A stretch of DNA of 64,000 nt from Blastomonas natatoria (GTDB lineage: Bacteria > Pseudomonadota > Alphaproteobacteria > Sphingomonadales > Sphingomonadaceae), in NCBI RefSeq assembly GCF_003201955.1, contig NZ_QJJM01000002.1, positions 248,001 through 312,000 on the forward strand, in the 5' to 3' direction. How positions within the stretch are numbered: the first letter of the stretch is position 1; each line of letters begins with the position of its first letter. Below are positions 18,170 through 26,453 of the stretch, one piece after another. Below the pieces are notes generated by a model. That model was not told where the DNA came from. It was given only the letters and a program-made list of their open reading frames with translations, and did no database searches. A program made the position numbers and the translations under genes.

Positions 18170-18631
18170 ATGTGGGAGCAGATTTTCGGGATCGCGAATC
18201 TCGTCGCGATGATCGGCTGGGCGGTGCTCATCCTCGCCCCGCGTCGCGATATCATGATGCGCGCGCTGTTCTTCGGCCCCGTGTTCCTGCTGGCCCTGGG
18301 TTATGCGACTGGCCTTGCCCTCGTCATGACCGGGGTAGTTCCGACCGACGGCGGCGCGGATTTTTCGACGATCGAGGGCGTGCGCGCCATCTTTGCCAGC
18401 GATGCCGGGGTGACCATAGGCTGGGTGCATTACCTCACCTTCGACCTGTTCGTCGGTCTGTGGATCGCGCGTAACGCCGATGCGCATGGCCTGAACACGC
18501 TGAAAGGGCGGCTGATCCAGGCACCGATCCTGCTCTTCACCTTTGCTGCCGGCCCGTTCGGCCTCGCGCTTTACATCATGTTGCGGATGATTTTATGGCG
18601 CGCCCCCTCTGACCGCCGCATCCCGGGTTGA
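18170..18631 (+). CDS. ABA4-like (DUF4281-type) membrane protein
   Basis: A 153-residue protein with about four transmembrane helices. The C-terminal segment (AAGPFGLALYIMLRMILW) and the HYLTFDLFVGLWIARNA segment match the ABA4-like family. In plants ABA4 is required for neoxanthin formation; in bacteria the function is not established, though the family is often seen in carotenoid-producing species. The start ATGTGGGAGCAG has GAAGGGAG upstream. No carotenoid gene is in the window. Confidence 0.75.
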   Translation: MWEQIFGIANLVAMIGWAVLILAPRRDIMMRALFFGPVFLLALGYATGLALVMTGVVPTDGGADFSTIEGVRAIFASDAGVTIGWVHYLTFDLFVGLWIARNADAHGLNTLKGRLIQAPILLFTFAAGPFGLALYIMLRMILWRAPSDRRIPG

Positions 18632-18656
18632 AAAATGCCCTGCCCCTTCCCCAGAT
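18627..18656 (+). promoter_or_regulatory. candidate RpoH (sigma32)-type promoter for the DnaJ gene
   Basis: GTTGAAA (18627-18633) is followed after 15 bases by CCCCAGAT (18649-18656), one or two mismatches from the heat-shock pattern CTTGAAA-N-CCCCATnT. It overlaps the upstream stop codon and is about 40 bases from the DnaJ-type ATG. Heat-shock control would fit a chaperone gene, but the assignment rests on motif resemblance only. Confidence 0.35.
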
Positions 18657-18678
18657 ATTGTTGTAAATCGGCAACAAT
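18657..18678. promoter_or_regulatory. inverted repeat between promoter and DnaJ-type gene
   Basis: ATTGTTG (18657-18663) and CAACAAT (18672-18678) form a perfect 7-base inverted repeat with an 8-base spacer, just downstream of the candidate -10. The layout is that of a small repressor operator. It is not the CIRCE element. No regulator is assigned. Confidence 0.35.
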
Positions 18679-18695
18679 GGATAACCTGACCAACA

Positions 18696-19649
18696 ATGGC
18701 GACCACATTCATGGCTGATCCCTATTCAATTCTCGGCGTGTCCAAGGGCGCAAGCGAGAAGGACATCAAGAGCGCGTATCGCAAGCTCGCCAAGGAGCTG
18801 CACCCGGATTACAACAAGGACAATCCGGCCGCAGCCGCGCGCTTTTCCGAAGTGACGCGCGCCTATGACCTGCTGTCCGACAAGGACAAGCGCGCGCGTT
18901 TCGATCGGGGCGAAATCGATATCGATGGCAACCCGGCCGCGCCTTTCGGCTTTGGCGGCGGCGGCTTTCGTCAGCAGAGCCGGTCGAGCGACAATGCGGG
19001 ATTTTCCGGCTTCGGCAATGACGGAATCGATTTTGCCGATATCTTCGACGGCCTGTTCGGAGGCTTCGGCGGCGGAGCGCGCGGCAGCAGTTCGGGCCCC
19101 TATAGCGGCACCCGGCAGAATGCGCCAAAGGGCGCCAACGTCGCCTACAAGATGGCGGTCGATTTCACCGATGCTGCGACGCTCAAGCCGCAACGGATCA
19201 CGCTGGCCGATGGCAAGACCATCGACCTCAAGCTGCCCAACGGCGTCGAGACCGGCACCAACATGCGGCTGTCGGGCAAGGGCCAGCCCGGCCCCGGCGG
19301 CCCCGGCGATGGCATCGTGACGATCGAAGTGCGCCCGCACCGCTTCTTCCGCCGCGATGGCGACAATGTCCGGCTCGACCTGCCGATCACCCTGAGAGAA
19401 GCCGTGGCTGGCGGCGAGGTGCGCGTACCGACGGTCGATGGTGCGGTGATGATGAAGATCAAGCCAGGCAGCCAGTCGGGCCAGCAGATGCGCCTCAAGG
19501 GCAAGGGCTTTCACGGCAAGAACGGCGTGCGTGGCGACCAGATCATCGAACTGCAGATCCGCCTGCCCGAAGGCGGCGATGCAGCGCTGAGCCAGTTCGT
19601 CGACGGCTGGGGTACGAGTTACGATCCGCGCGCCGGGCTGACCGGGTAA
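18696..19649 (+). CDS. DnaJ-class co-chaperone (CbpA-like, no zinc finger)
   Basis: A 317-residue J-protein. The J domain (about 7-72) has the HPD motif at 36-38. A Gly/Phe-rich linker (about 85-140) follows, then a two-subdomain substrate-binding region (MAVDFTDAATLKPQRITL to the end). The CxxCxGxG zinc repeats of true DnaJ are absent, so it is a type II protein like CbpA, expected to stimulate DnaK ATPase. ATG at 18696 is used; MADPYSILGV at 18711 is an alternative. Neither has a clear ribosome-binding site. Confidence 0.93.
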   Translation: MATTFMADPYSILGVSKGASEKDIKSAYRKLAKELHPDYNKDNPAAAARFSEVTRAYDLLSDKDKRARFDRGEIDIDGNPAAPFGFGGGGFRQQSRSSDNAGFSGFGNDGIDFADIFDGLFGGFGGGARGSSSGPYSGTRQNAPKGANVAYKMAVDFTDAATLKPQRITLADGKTIDLKLPNGVETGTNMRLSGKGQPGPGGPGDGIVTIEVRPHRFFRRDGDNVRLDLPITLREAVAGGEVRVPTVDGAVMMKIKPGSQSGQQMRLKGKGFHGKNGVRGDQIIELQIRLPEGGDAALSQFVDGWGTSYDPRAGLTG

Positions 19650-19664
19650 GCTCGGCACGACTGG

Positions 19665-20558
19665 ATGGCCGTTACCGATCTTCTGCAGCCTGAAAAGCGC
19701 AAGCAGCTGCAAGCCGCATCGCTGGCGATCATTCGCGAGGTTGCGGCGAATGTGCTCACCCATGGCGGGGTGGTCGCGGGCAATTTCGCCTATCTCGCGC
19801 TGCTCAGCGTCTTTCCGTTCTTCATCGTGGCGGCCGCGCTGGGCGGCGTCTTCGGGCGCAGTGAATATGGTGCGGAAGCGGTTCGGGGCTTTCTCGCGGC
19901 TGTACCGCCTAGCGTGGCATCGGTGATGGCCGCGCCCATGGAAGCAGCGATGACGGCGCGTACCGGGCCGCTGCTATGGCTGGCTGTCCTGGTCGGGCTG
20001 TGGACTACGGCCAGCCTGATCGAATCTATCCGCGCTGTCATCCGTCGCGCCTATGGGACCGAAAGCAACAAGCCGTTCTGGCAGTACCGATTGGGGTCGA
20101 TGGCGCTCATCATCGTGGCCGTCATTGCCACCATGCTCGCGCTCAGCGTGCAGGTAGTTCTTGCGGGGGCTGCAGAAGTGATCGCCAACAGCCTGTATTT
20201 CCCCGGGGAATCCTGGGCACTGGTGGCGATGAGCCAGCTTTTCACCTTCGCGGTGCTGCTGCTTATGCTGTTTCTGGTTTATGGCCTGCTGACCCCGCTC
20301 CGATATCGCGAGGCGGGGCATCCGATCTGGCCCGGGCCGGTTTTCATCAGCTTCTGGTGGATGCTGTGCCTGGCAATCCTGCCGAGGTTTCTCGCAACCT
20401 TTGCCAATTATGATCTTACTTACGGCAGCCTTGCGGGCGTCATGGTCAGCCTCATTTTCTTCTTTCTCATTGGCCTTGCTATGGTAATCGGGGCCGAATT
20501 GAACGCCGCCATCGCGCGGGCGCGCGGCGGTTTGCCGCAGGGTACAAAGACAGACTGA
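19665..20558 (+). CDS. YihY/BrkB-family inner membrane protein
   Basis: A 297-residue protein of the YihY/virulence factor BrkB family with about six transmembrane helices. Typical motifs are HGGVVAGNFAYLALLSVFPF near the N-terminus and YREAGHPIWPGPVF and YGSLAGVMVSLIFFF toward the end. The family was once annotated as RNase BN, which is now considered wrong; its actual function is unclear. It starts 15 bases after the DnaJ-type gene and ends 11 bases before fabI, so the three are probably one transcript. Confidence 0.92.
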   Translation: MAVTDLLQPEKRKQLQAASLAIIREVAANVLTHGGVVAGNFAYLALLSVFPFFIVAAALGGVFGRSEYGAEAVRGFLAAVPPSVASVMAAPMEAAMTARTGPLLWLAVLVGLWTTASLIESIRAVIRRAYGTESNKPFWQYRLGSMALIIVAVIATMLALSVQVVLAGAAEVIANSLYFPGESWALVAMSQLFTFAVLLLMLFLVYGLLTPLRYREAGHPIWPGPVFISFWWMLCLAILPRFLATFANYDLTYGSLAGVMVSLIFFFLIGLAMVIGAELNAAIARARGGLPQGTKTD

Positions 20559-20569
20559 AGGATCACGAC

Positions 20570-21373
20570 ATGGACGGACTGATGAAGGGCAAACGCGGCC
20601 TCATCATGGGGCTTGCCAACAACAAGTCGCTCGCCTGGGGCATCGCGCAGAAGCTCGCAGAACATGGTGCCGAACTGGCGTTCAGCTACCAGGGCGAGGC
20701 TTTGGGCAAGCGCGTCATCCCGCTCGCGGCAGAGCTGGGCAGCGACTTCACCTTCGATTGCGACGTATCGGACATGGATGCGCTCGATCGCGCTTTCGAG
20801 ACCCTTTCCGAACGCTGGCCGACGATCGATTTCGTCGTCCATGCGATCGGCTTTTCGGACAAGAACGAACTGCGCGGGCTCTATGTCGATACTAGCCTCG
20901 ACAACTTCCTGATGACCATGAACATCTCGGCCTATTCGCTTGTCGCGGTTGCGAAAAGGGCGCGAGCGATGATGCCGAACGGTGGCTCGATCGTGACGCT
21001 GAGCTATTATGGCGCCGAGAAGGTCATCCCGCATTACAACGTCATGGGCGTCGCCAAGGCCGCGCTCGAGACCAGCGTGAAATATCTCGCCAACGATCTC
21101 GGCCGCGAGAATATCCGCGTCAATGCGATCTCCGCCGGCCCGATCAAGACGCTGGCTGCAAGCGGCATCGGCGATTTCCGCTACATCCTCAAATGGAACG
21201 AATATAACGCGCCGCTGCGCCGCAACGTGACCATCGACGATGTCGGGGGCGCGGGCCTGTACCTTTGCTCGGACCTGTCCTCGGGCGTGACCGGCGAGAC
21301 GCATCATGTCGATTCGGGCTATCATGTCGTCGGCATGAAGCAGGAAGACGCGCCGGACATCGCGCTGGATTGA
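20570..21373 (+). CDS. fabI: enoyl-[acyl-carrier-protein] reductase (NADH), FabI
   Basis: FabI reduces trans-2-enoyl-ACP in the last step of each fatty-acid elongation cycle. The 267-residue SDR protein has the FabI cofactor motif GLANNKSLAWGIA (instead of GxxxGxG) and catalytic Tyr156 and Lys163 in HYNVMGVAK, the same numbering as E. coli FabI. The AGGATCACGAC upstream of the ATG is a good ribosome-binding site. Methionine follows as in triclosan-sensitive enzymes (M159), so sensitivity is plausible but unproven. Confidence 0.96.
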   Translation: MDGLMKGKRGLIMGLANNKSLAWGIAQKLAEHGAELAFSYQGEALGKRVIPLAAELGSDFTFDCDVSDMDALDRAFETLSERWPTIDFVVHAIGFSDKNELRGLYVDTSLDNFLMTMNISAYSLVAVAKRARAMMPNGGSIVTLSYYGAEKVIPHYNVMGVAKAALETSVKYLANDLGRENIRVNAISAGPIKTLAASGIGDFRYILKWNEYNAPLRRNVTIDDVGGAGLYLCSDLSSGVTGETHHVDSGYHVVGMKQEDAPDIALD

Positions 21374-21379
21374 TGCGCC

Positions 21380-21622
21380 GTGCCGACGGTCCTACGCGAG
21401 CGTGGCTTCCGACTCTTCTTCTATTCTGACGAAGGCAGCCCGTTGGAACCTTGCCATGTTCACGTCACCAAGGGCGATGGTGAAGCCGAGTTCTGGCTTG
21501 GTGATGAAGTGGCGGTAGCCTTCAATCATTGTATGAACCGGCGCGATCTTGCGATGGCAATGATGATCGTGCGCGCGAACCGCAGCGCATTGGAAAGGGC
21601 CTGGCATGGATATTTCGGTTAG
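21380..21622 (+). CDS. DUF4160 protein, possible toxin-antitoxin component
   Basis: An 80-residue protein of the DUF4160 family: RLFFYSDEGSPLEPCHVHV near the N-terminus, then GDGEAEFWL. It starts with GTG seven bases after the fabI stop and overlaps the next small gene by 17 bases. DUF4160 and DUF2442 genes are often found as a pair and have been proposed as a toxin-antitoxin-like couple, but the activity is not established. The E/H-rich HVHV motif is the recognisable core. Confidence 0.85.
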   Translation: MPTVLRERGFRLFFYSDEGSPLEPCHVHVTKGDGEAEFWLGDEVAVAFNHCMNRRDLAMAMMIVRANRSALERAWHGYFG

Positions 21623-21860
21623 CCCCACTTCGGCGCATTGCGATGATGACACCCTCTGGGTGAACCTGTCGGACGGGCGCACGCTCGGCGTGCCCCTGGT
21701 GTGGTTTCCCCGCCTGCTCGATGCGAAACCGGAACAGCGTGCTGCGGTTACCCTCTCCCCGCGCGGCCTGCATTGGGAAGAAATCGACGAGGATATTTCA
21801 GTCGCGGGGCTGATTGCCGGTCGCGGGGATCAGACCCTCCCCTCCTCACGCGCCGCCTGA
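21606..21860 (+). CDS. DUF2442 protein, partner of the DUF4160 gene
   Basis: An 84-residue DUF2442 protein (DDDTLWVNLSDGRTLGVPLVWFPRL, then LHWEEIDEDISVAGLI), complete for the family. The ATG lies inside the end of the DUF4160 gene, a 17-base overlap that implies translational coupling. By analogy with other pairs it would be the DNA-binding or antitoxin partner; this is inference. The two genes sit between fabI and aroC on the same strand. Confidence 0.88.
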   Translation: MDISVSPTSAHCDDDTLWVNLSDGRTLGVPLVWFPRLLDAKPEQRAAVTLSPRGLHWEEIDEDISVAGLIAGRGDQTLPSSRAA

Positions 21861-21883
21861 CCGTCCGCCGCGCACTGGACAGC

Positions 21884-21910
21884 GCGCGCGCTTTGACGCA
21901 AAGCGCGCGC
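21884..21910 (+). other. perfect 12-bp hairpin in the aroC leader
   Basis: GCGCGCGCTTTG (21884-21895) and its exact complement CAAAGCGCGCGC (21899-21910) form a 12 bp stem with a three-base loop, 24 bases after the DUF2442 stop and 30 before the aroC start. No U-run follows. It may be a Rho-independent-like stop for the upstream genes or an aroC attenuation element. Confidence 0.6.
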
Positions 21911-21940
21911 AAATTCCTTTCTGCCTGACGGGACAGCCGC

Positions 21941-23011
21941 ATGAGCTTCAACACTTTTGGCCGCGTATTCCGCTTCAGCACCTGGGGCGAAAGCCATGGC
22001 CCTGCCCTTGGAGCAGTAGTCGATGGTTGCCCGCCGGGATTGACGCTCAGCGAAGCCAACATCCAGCCGTTCCTGGATGCGCGCCGCCCGGGCACCTCGC
22101 GCTTCACCACGCAGCGGCAGGAGCCCGATGCGGTGCGCATTCTTTCCGGCGTGTTCGAAGGGCGTACCACCGGCACGCCGATCTCGCTGATGATCGAGAA
22201 TGTCGACCAGCGATCCAAGGACTATAGCGAGGTCGCCAAGGCCTATCGCCCCGGCCATGCCGATTATGCCTATGACGCCAAATACGGCTTTCGCGATTAT
22301 CGCGGCGGCGGCCGGTCCAGCGCGCGCGAGACGGCAGCTCGGGTGGCCGCCGGAGCCGTCGCGCGGCTCGTCATCCCCGAAGTGACGCTCACCGCCTATG
22401 TGTGCGAGCTTGGCGGCGATGCCATTGATCCGGCGCGGTTCGATGCGGCGGAAATCGCCCGCAACCCGTTCTTCTGCCCTGATCCCGAAGCCGCGAAGCG
22501 CTGGGAGGCGAAGGTCGATGCCGCGCGCAAGTCGGGCAGTTCGCTGGGCGCGGTGGTCGAATGCGTGGCCTCCGGAGTGCCTGCAGGCTGGGGCGCGCCG
22601 CTTTATGCCAAGCTCGACAGCGAACTCGCCGCCGCCTGCATGTCGATCAACGCGGTCAAGGGCGTCGAGATCGGCGACGGCTTTGCCGCTGCGCGACTGA
22701 GTGGCGAGACCAATGCCGACCCGATGCGACCGGGCACGGATGGTGAGCCCGAATTTCTCGCCAACCATGCCGGAGGCATTGCAGGCGGCATTTCGACGGG
22801 CCAACCAGTGGTCGTACGGGTCGCGTTCAAGCCGACCAGTTCGATCCTGACCCCGGTCGAGACGATTACGCGTGACGGCGAAGCGAGCGAGATAGTCACC
22901 AAGGGCCGGCACGACCCGTGCGTCGGCATTCGCGGCACCCCGGTGGTCGAGGCGATGGTGGCGCTGGTGCTGGCCGATCAGAAGCTGCTGCACCGCGCGC
23001 AATGCGGTTGA
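21941..23011 (+). CDS. aroC: chorismate synthase
   Basis: AroC makes chorismate from 5-enolpyruvylshikimate 3-phosphate using reduced FMN, the last step of the shikimate pathway. The product is 356 residues, of normal length, with the signature motifs [28 protein letters not shown] and [18 protein letters not shown]. The start is the ATG at 21941 ([16 protein letters not shown]). It is the last gene before a transporter block and is preceded by a strong hairpin. Confidence 0.97.
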   Translation: MSFNTFGRVFRFSTWGESHGPALGAVVDGCPPGLTLSEANIQPFLDARRPGTSRFTTQRQEPDAVRILSGVFEGRTTGTPISLMIENVDQRSKDYSEVAKAYRPGHADYAYDAKYGFRDYRGGGRSSARETAARVAAGAVARLVIPEVTLTAYVCELGGDAIDPARFDAAEIARNPFFCPDPEAAKRWEAKVDAARKSGSSLGAVVECVASGVPAGWGAPLYAKLDSELAAACMSINAVKGVEIGDGFAAARLSGETNADPMRPGTDGEPEFLANHAGGIAGGISTGQPVVVRVAFKPTSSILTPVETITRDGEASEIVTKGRHDPCVGIRGTPVVEAMVALVLADQKLLHRAQCG

Positions 23012-23057
23012 ACGCGCTTTTCCCCTATAGCTGAAGCACCCCTGCCGTAGCGGTAGT

Positions 23058-23071
23058 TGACGCTTACGTCA
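23058..23071. promoter_or_regulatory. inverted repeat TGACG-CTTA-CGTCA upstream of the MFS gene
   Basis: A perfect 5-base inverted repeat within TTGACGCTTACGTCAC, about 110 bases upstream of the MFS start. The shape and the TTGACG half-site, which could double as a -35, resemble operators of MerR- or TetR-type regulators. No regulator gene is adjacent. Confidence 0.35.
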
Positions 23072-23178
23072 CATTTTGTCGCAGGGTGATTGCCTCGCGG
23101 CGGCAAATGGCTAGCATGGCTTTCACAAGCGACCGCCCACCCGCACAAGGGTCAGGAAGCGGCGCGACAGGAGAGTGC

Positions 23179-24540
23179 ATGACCGTCACCCGCAACCCGG
23201 CAGCCGATGCCGGTGTGCCGCCGACCATGGCCGCAGCCGCAGTAGCATCTTCTGGCCCTGCCCCGTCGTCCGTCCAGGGCGCATCCAGTCCGCGCGTCAT
23301 GCTGTGGACGCTGATGATCATCTATATCTTCAACTTTCTCGACCGGCAGATCGTCTCGATCCTGGCAGAACCGATCAAGCGCGATTTCCAGCTGTCCGAC
23401 ACCCAGCTCGGCCTGATGACGGGCCTGGCCTTTGCGCTGTTCTACACTTTGCTCGGCATCCCCATCGCGCGCTATGCCGATCGCAGCACCACCAACCGGG
23501 TGTCGCTGATCGCGTGGTCTGTGGCGATCTGGTCGGCAATGACCATGGCCTGCGGGGCGGCGCGCACCTTCCCGCAACTGCTGCTCGCGCGCGTCGGGGT
23601 CGGCGTCGGCGAGGCGGGCTGCACTCCGGCCGCGCATTCGCTGATCACCGACAGCGTCCCCGCCGACAAGCGCTCGTCCGCCATCGCCTTCTATGGCCTC
23701 GGCATCCCGATCGGATCGCTGCTGGGCATGGTGATCGGCGGCGGTCTTGCCGATGCCTATGGCTGGCGCACCGCCTTCTATGTCGTCGGCATGCCTGGCG
23801 TTGTGCTCGCGCTGCTGGTGCCGTTCCTGATGAAGGAGCCGCGTCGTGCAGGCCTCATCAAGGGGGCGGCCCTGCCCGCCGCCAAGGTGCAGGTTCCGGT
23901 GCGCGAGGCGTTGCGCGAACTCGTCAGTTCACGCTGCTTCGTCTTCCTCTGCATTGCAGGCGGGCTGATCGCCTTTCTCTCCTATGGCAAGGGCGTCTGG
24001 GTTGCGGTGCTGTTCATCCGCAATTTCGGCCTGACGCCGGGCGAGACGGGGCTGTATCTCGGCGTGACGCTGGGCATTTCAAGCATGATCGGAACCTGGG
24101 GCGGCGGCAAGCTGGCCGATCATTTCGGCAAGCGCGATCGCAAGCATCTGCTGACCGGACCGGCCTTTGCCATTGCGCTCGCCGCGCCCATCCTGTTCCT
24201 GGCCTATTCTGCGACCGACTGGCGCGTGGCGCTGGCCTTGCTGATCCTGCCGACGGCGATGAACATCATGTATTACGGCCCGGTCTATGCCTGTGTGCAG
24301 GGGCTGGTTCGGCCCGAAGTCCGCGCCGTCGCTGCCTCAGTCATGCTGTTCTCGCAGAACCTGATCGGTCTCGGGCTCGGGCCGCTCTTCTTCGGGATGA
24401 TGTCCGATGCGTTCCAGCCTTATGCCGGGGAGGACAGCGTGCGCTGGGTGCTCTATGGCGCCGCCTGGCTCGGACTGATCCCCGCCTTCCTGTTCTGGCG
24501 CGCGAGTTTGCGGCTTACAGCGGAACTCAAGAGCGGCTAG
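23179..24540 (+). CDS. major facilitator superfamily transporter (spinster-like)
   Basis: A 453-residue MFS protein with 12 predicted helices. The N-terminal half has FNFLDRQIVSILAEPIKRDFQLSDTQLG in short pieces typical of the spinster-like family, the D-R motif RYADRSTTNR in loop 2-3, and RVGVGVGEAGCTPAAHSLITD as motif C. The substrate is unknown; relatives carry organic anions or sphingolipid-related compounds. The ATG at 23179 has AGGAGAG upstream; an earlier in-frame start at 23086 lacks one. It is the first of three adjacent transporter genes. Confidence 0.9.
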   Translation: MTVTRNPAADAGVPPTMAAAAVASSGPAPSSVQGASSPRVMLWTLMIIYIFNFLDRQIVSILAEPIKRDFQLSDTQLGLMTGLAFALFYTLLGIPIARYADRSTTNRVSLIAWSVAIWSAMTMACGAARTFPQLLLARVGVGVGEAGCTPAAHSLITDSVPADKRSSAIAFYGLGIPIGSLLGMVIGGGLADAYGWRTAFYVVGMPGVVLALLVPFLMKEPRRAGLIKGAALPAAKVQVPVREALRELVSSRCFVFLCIAGGLIAFLSYGKGVWVAVLFIRNFGLTPGETGLYLGVTLGISSMIGTWGGGKLADHFGKRDRKHLLTGPAFAIALAAPILFLAYSATDWRVALALLILPTAMNIMYYGPVYACVQGLVRPEVRAVAASVMLFSQNLIGLGLGPLFFGMMSDAFQPYAGEDSVRWVLYGAAWLGLIPAFLFWRASLRLTAELKSG

Positions 24541-24597
24541 AGGATAGTCCGTCTTTACGCGACATCTTGCGCGACAAAGAGGGGGGGCCAACAGCCT

Positions 24598-26382
24598 ATG
24601 GACGACATCAGGCTGTTTATCGAGACATGGCAGGCGCCAATCGGGCTCGCAATTCTGGCCCTGATGTTCGTCGGCTTCATCATGGAGCGTTTTCCCGCAG
24701 CAGTTGTCGCGATTCTGGGGGCCTGCGGCTTCCTGTTCCTGGGCATCATCGATTCCAAGCAGCTGTTTTCCGTGTTCTCCAGCAGCGCTCCAATCACCAT
24801 CGGCGCAATGTTCATCCTGTCGGGGGCCTTGCTGCGCACCGGCACGATCGATGCCATTGCAGGCGCGATCATCAACCGCGCAGCCCGCCATCCGCGCATG
24901 GCAGTCGCCGAGATGTTCCTTGGGGTTTATGTCGCCTCGGCCTTCATGAACAACACGCCCGTTGTCGTCGTGATGATCCCCATCATCATGCGATTGGCGC
25001 AGGCGACCGGCTATTCAGCCAAGAAACTGCTGATTCCGCTCAGCTTCGTCTGCATCCTGGGGGGCACGACAACGCTGATAGGAACCTCGACCAACCTGAT
25101 CGTCGATTCGGTCGCCAGAGCCAACGGCTTGCCGGCTTTCGGCATTTTTTCGATCACGCCCTATGGTCTTATCGCCGGGGTTGCCGGGATGATCATGCTG
25201 GCCACCTTCAGTTCATGGCTGTTGCCGCGCGAGGAGAACAGCCTGGCAAGCGGGACGAGCAGCGACGAGGTGTTCGTGACCGAACTCACCATCCGCAACG
25301 CCTCCACGCTGCGTGGCAAGACCCTCGGCGAAACACCCATTGCCAAGCGCTCCAAGATTCAGGTGACGGCCATCAAGCGCAACGGGCGCTATATCCGCCA
25401 CAACCTGCCGACCGAAATCCTGCAGCCGGACGATGTCGTGGTGATACGAACCGACCTTCCCGAGCTGATGTCGCTGCGCAAGAGCCAGGATTTCAAGGTC
25501 GGCATCGTGCGCAAGGGCGATGTGGGGCCGATGGGCGAAGTGGTGGTCGAAGCGATGGTGGCGCCCAGCCATCCCAGCATCGGCAACCGATTGTACGATA
25601 TTCCGTTTCTGTCGATGCTCAACGTGCGCATCCTGGGGCTGAGCCGCTATCGCAACCTGCCGCGCTCGGACCTGCCCAACGCCAAGATTCATGCCGCCGA
25701 CAAGCTGGTGGTGACAGGATCGAAAGCGGACATCGCGCGGATGTACGAAAACCCGAACCTTTTCGGCATCACCAACACCAGCGCGCGCGCCTTCCGCCGC
25801 GACAAGGCCCCTCTGGCCATCGGCGCGCTGGCGGCCGTGGTGATCCTGTCTGCGCTGAATGTGCTGGCGATCGAGGTCGCCGCCATCCTTGCGGTCGGCT
25901 TCATCCTGATAGCGCGCTGCATCGATGCCGAGGAGGCATGGAGCTCGATTGACGGCAACGTGCTGGTGCTGATTTTCGGAATGCTCGCCGTCGGGCTGGC
26001 GCTGGAAGAAGCCGGCAGCGTCAAGCTGGTGGTGGATGCGCTCGCTCCATTCCTTGCCGAAGCGCCGGTCTGGGCGGTGGTCTTCGTCGTCTATGTGGTG
26101 TCGGTTCTGCTGACCGAAATCATCACCAACAATGCCGTGGCCATCCTTGTCACTCCGATCGTGATCAAGCTCGGCACGGATCTGGGCATTGATCCGCGTC
26201 CACTGGTTATCGCGGTAATGTTCGCCGCCTCGGCCAGCTTTGCCACGCCTATAGGTTATCAGACCAACACCCTGGTCTATGCGGCCGGCAACTACCGCTT
26301 CACGGACTTCTTCAAGGCGGGAATTCCGCTCACCATCGGTGTCGGCCTGGCAACCTGTTTCGCGATCATTGCGTTGAGCTGA
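24598..26382 (+). CDS. SLC13/DASS-family transporter with two RCK_C domains
   Basis: A 594-residue protein with an N-terminal half-transporter, then two TrkA-C (RCK_C) regulatory domains (about 215-395), then the second transporter half. The two NT-type motifs are visible as NNTPVVVVMIPI with GTSTNLIVD, and NNAVAILVTPI with GYQTNTLVY. This architecture is usual in bacterial SLC13-like carriers of sulfate, dicarboxylates or related anions; the specific substrate is not evident. It follows the MFS gene by 57 bases on the same strand. Confidence 0.92.
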   Translation: MDDIRLFIETWQAPIGLAILALMFVGFIMERFPAAVVAILGACGFLFLGIIDSKQLFSVFSSSAPITIGAMFILSGALLRTGTIDAIAGAIINRAARHPRMAVAEMFLGVYVASAFMNNTPVVVVMIPIIMRLAQATGYSAKKLLIPLSFVCILGGTTTLIGTSTNLIVDSVARANGLPAFGIFSITPYGLIAGVAGMIMLATFSSWLLPREENSLASGTSSDEVFVTELTIRNASTLRGKTLGETPIAKRSKIQVTAIKRNGRYIRHNLPTEILQPDDVVVIRTDLPELMSLRKSQDFKVGIVRKGDVGPMGEVVVEAMVAPSHPSIGNRLYDIPFLSMLNVRILGLSRYRNLPRSDLPNAKIHAADKLVVTGSKADIARMYENPNLFGITNTSARAFRRDKAPLAIGALAAVVILSALNVLAIEVAAILAVGFILIARCIDAEEAWSSIDGNVLVLIFGMLAVGLALEEAGSVKLVVDALAPFLAEAPVWAVVFVVYVVSVLLTEIITNNAVAILVTPIVIKLGTDLGIDPRPLVIAVMFAASASFATPIGYQTNTLVYAAGNYRFTDFFKAGIPLTIGVGLATCFAIIALS

Positions 26383-26453
26383 TGAAACCTGCCGCGATGT
26401 CCCGGTGAAGCCGCGTCGCGTTCCTGGCGGGTGAGCGCATCGGGGGACGCATT

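Noticed and set aside
23175-25952. A 925-codon frame on the plus strand running through the MFS and SLC13 genes
   Set aside because: It is an alternative frame of two well-supported transporters and shows no membrane segments or known motif.
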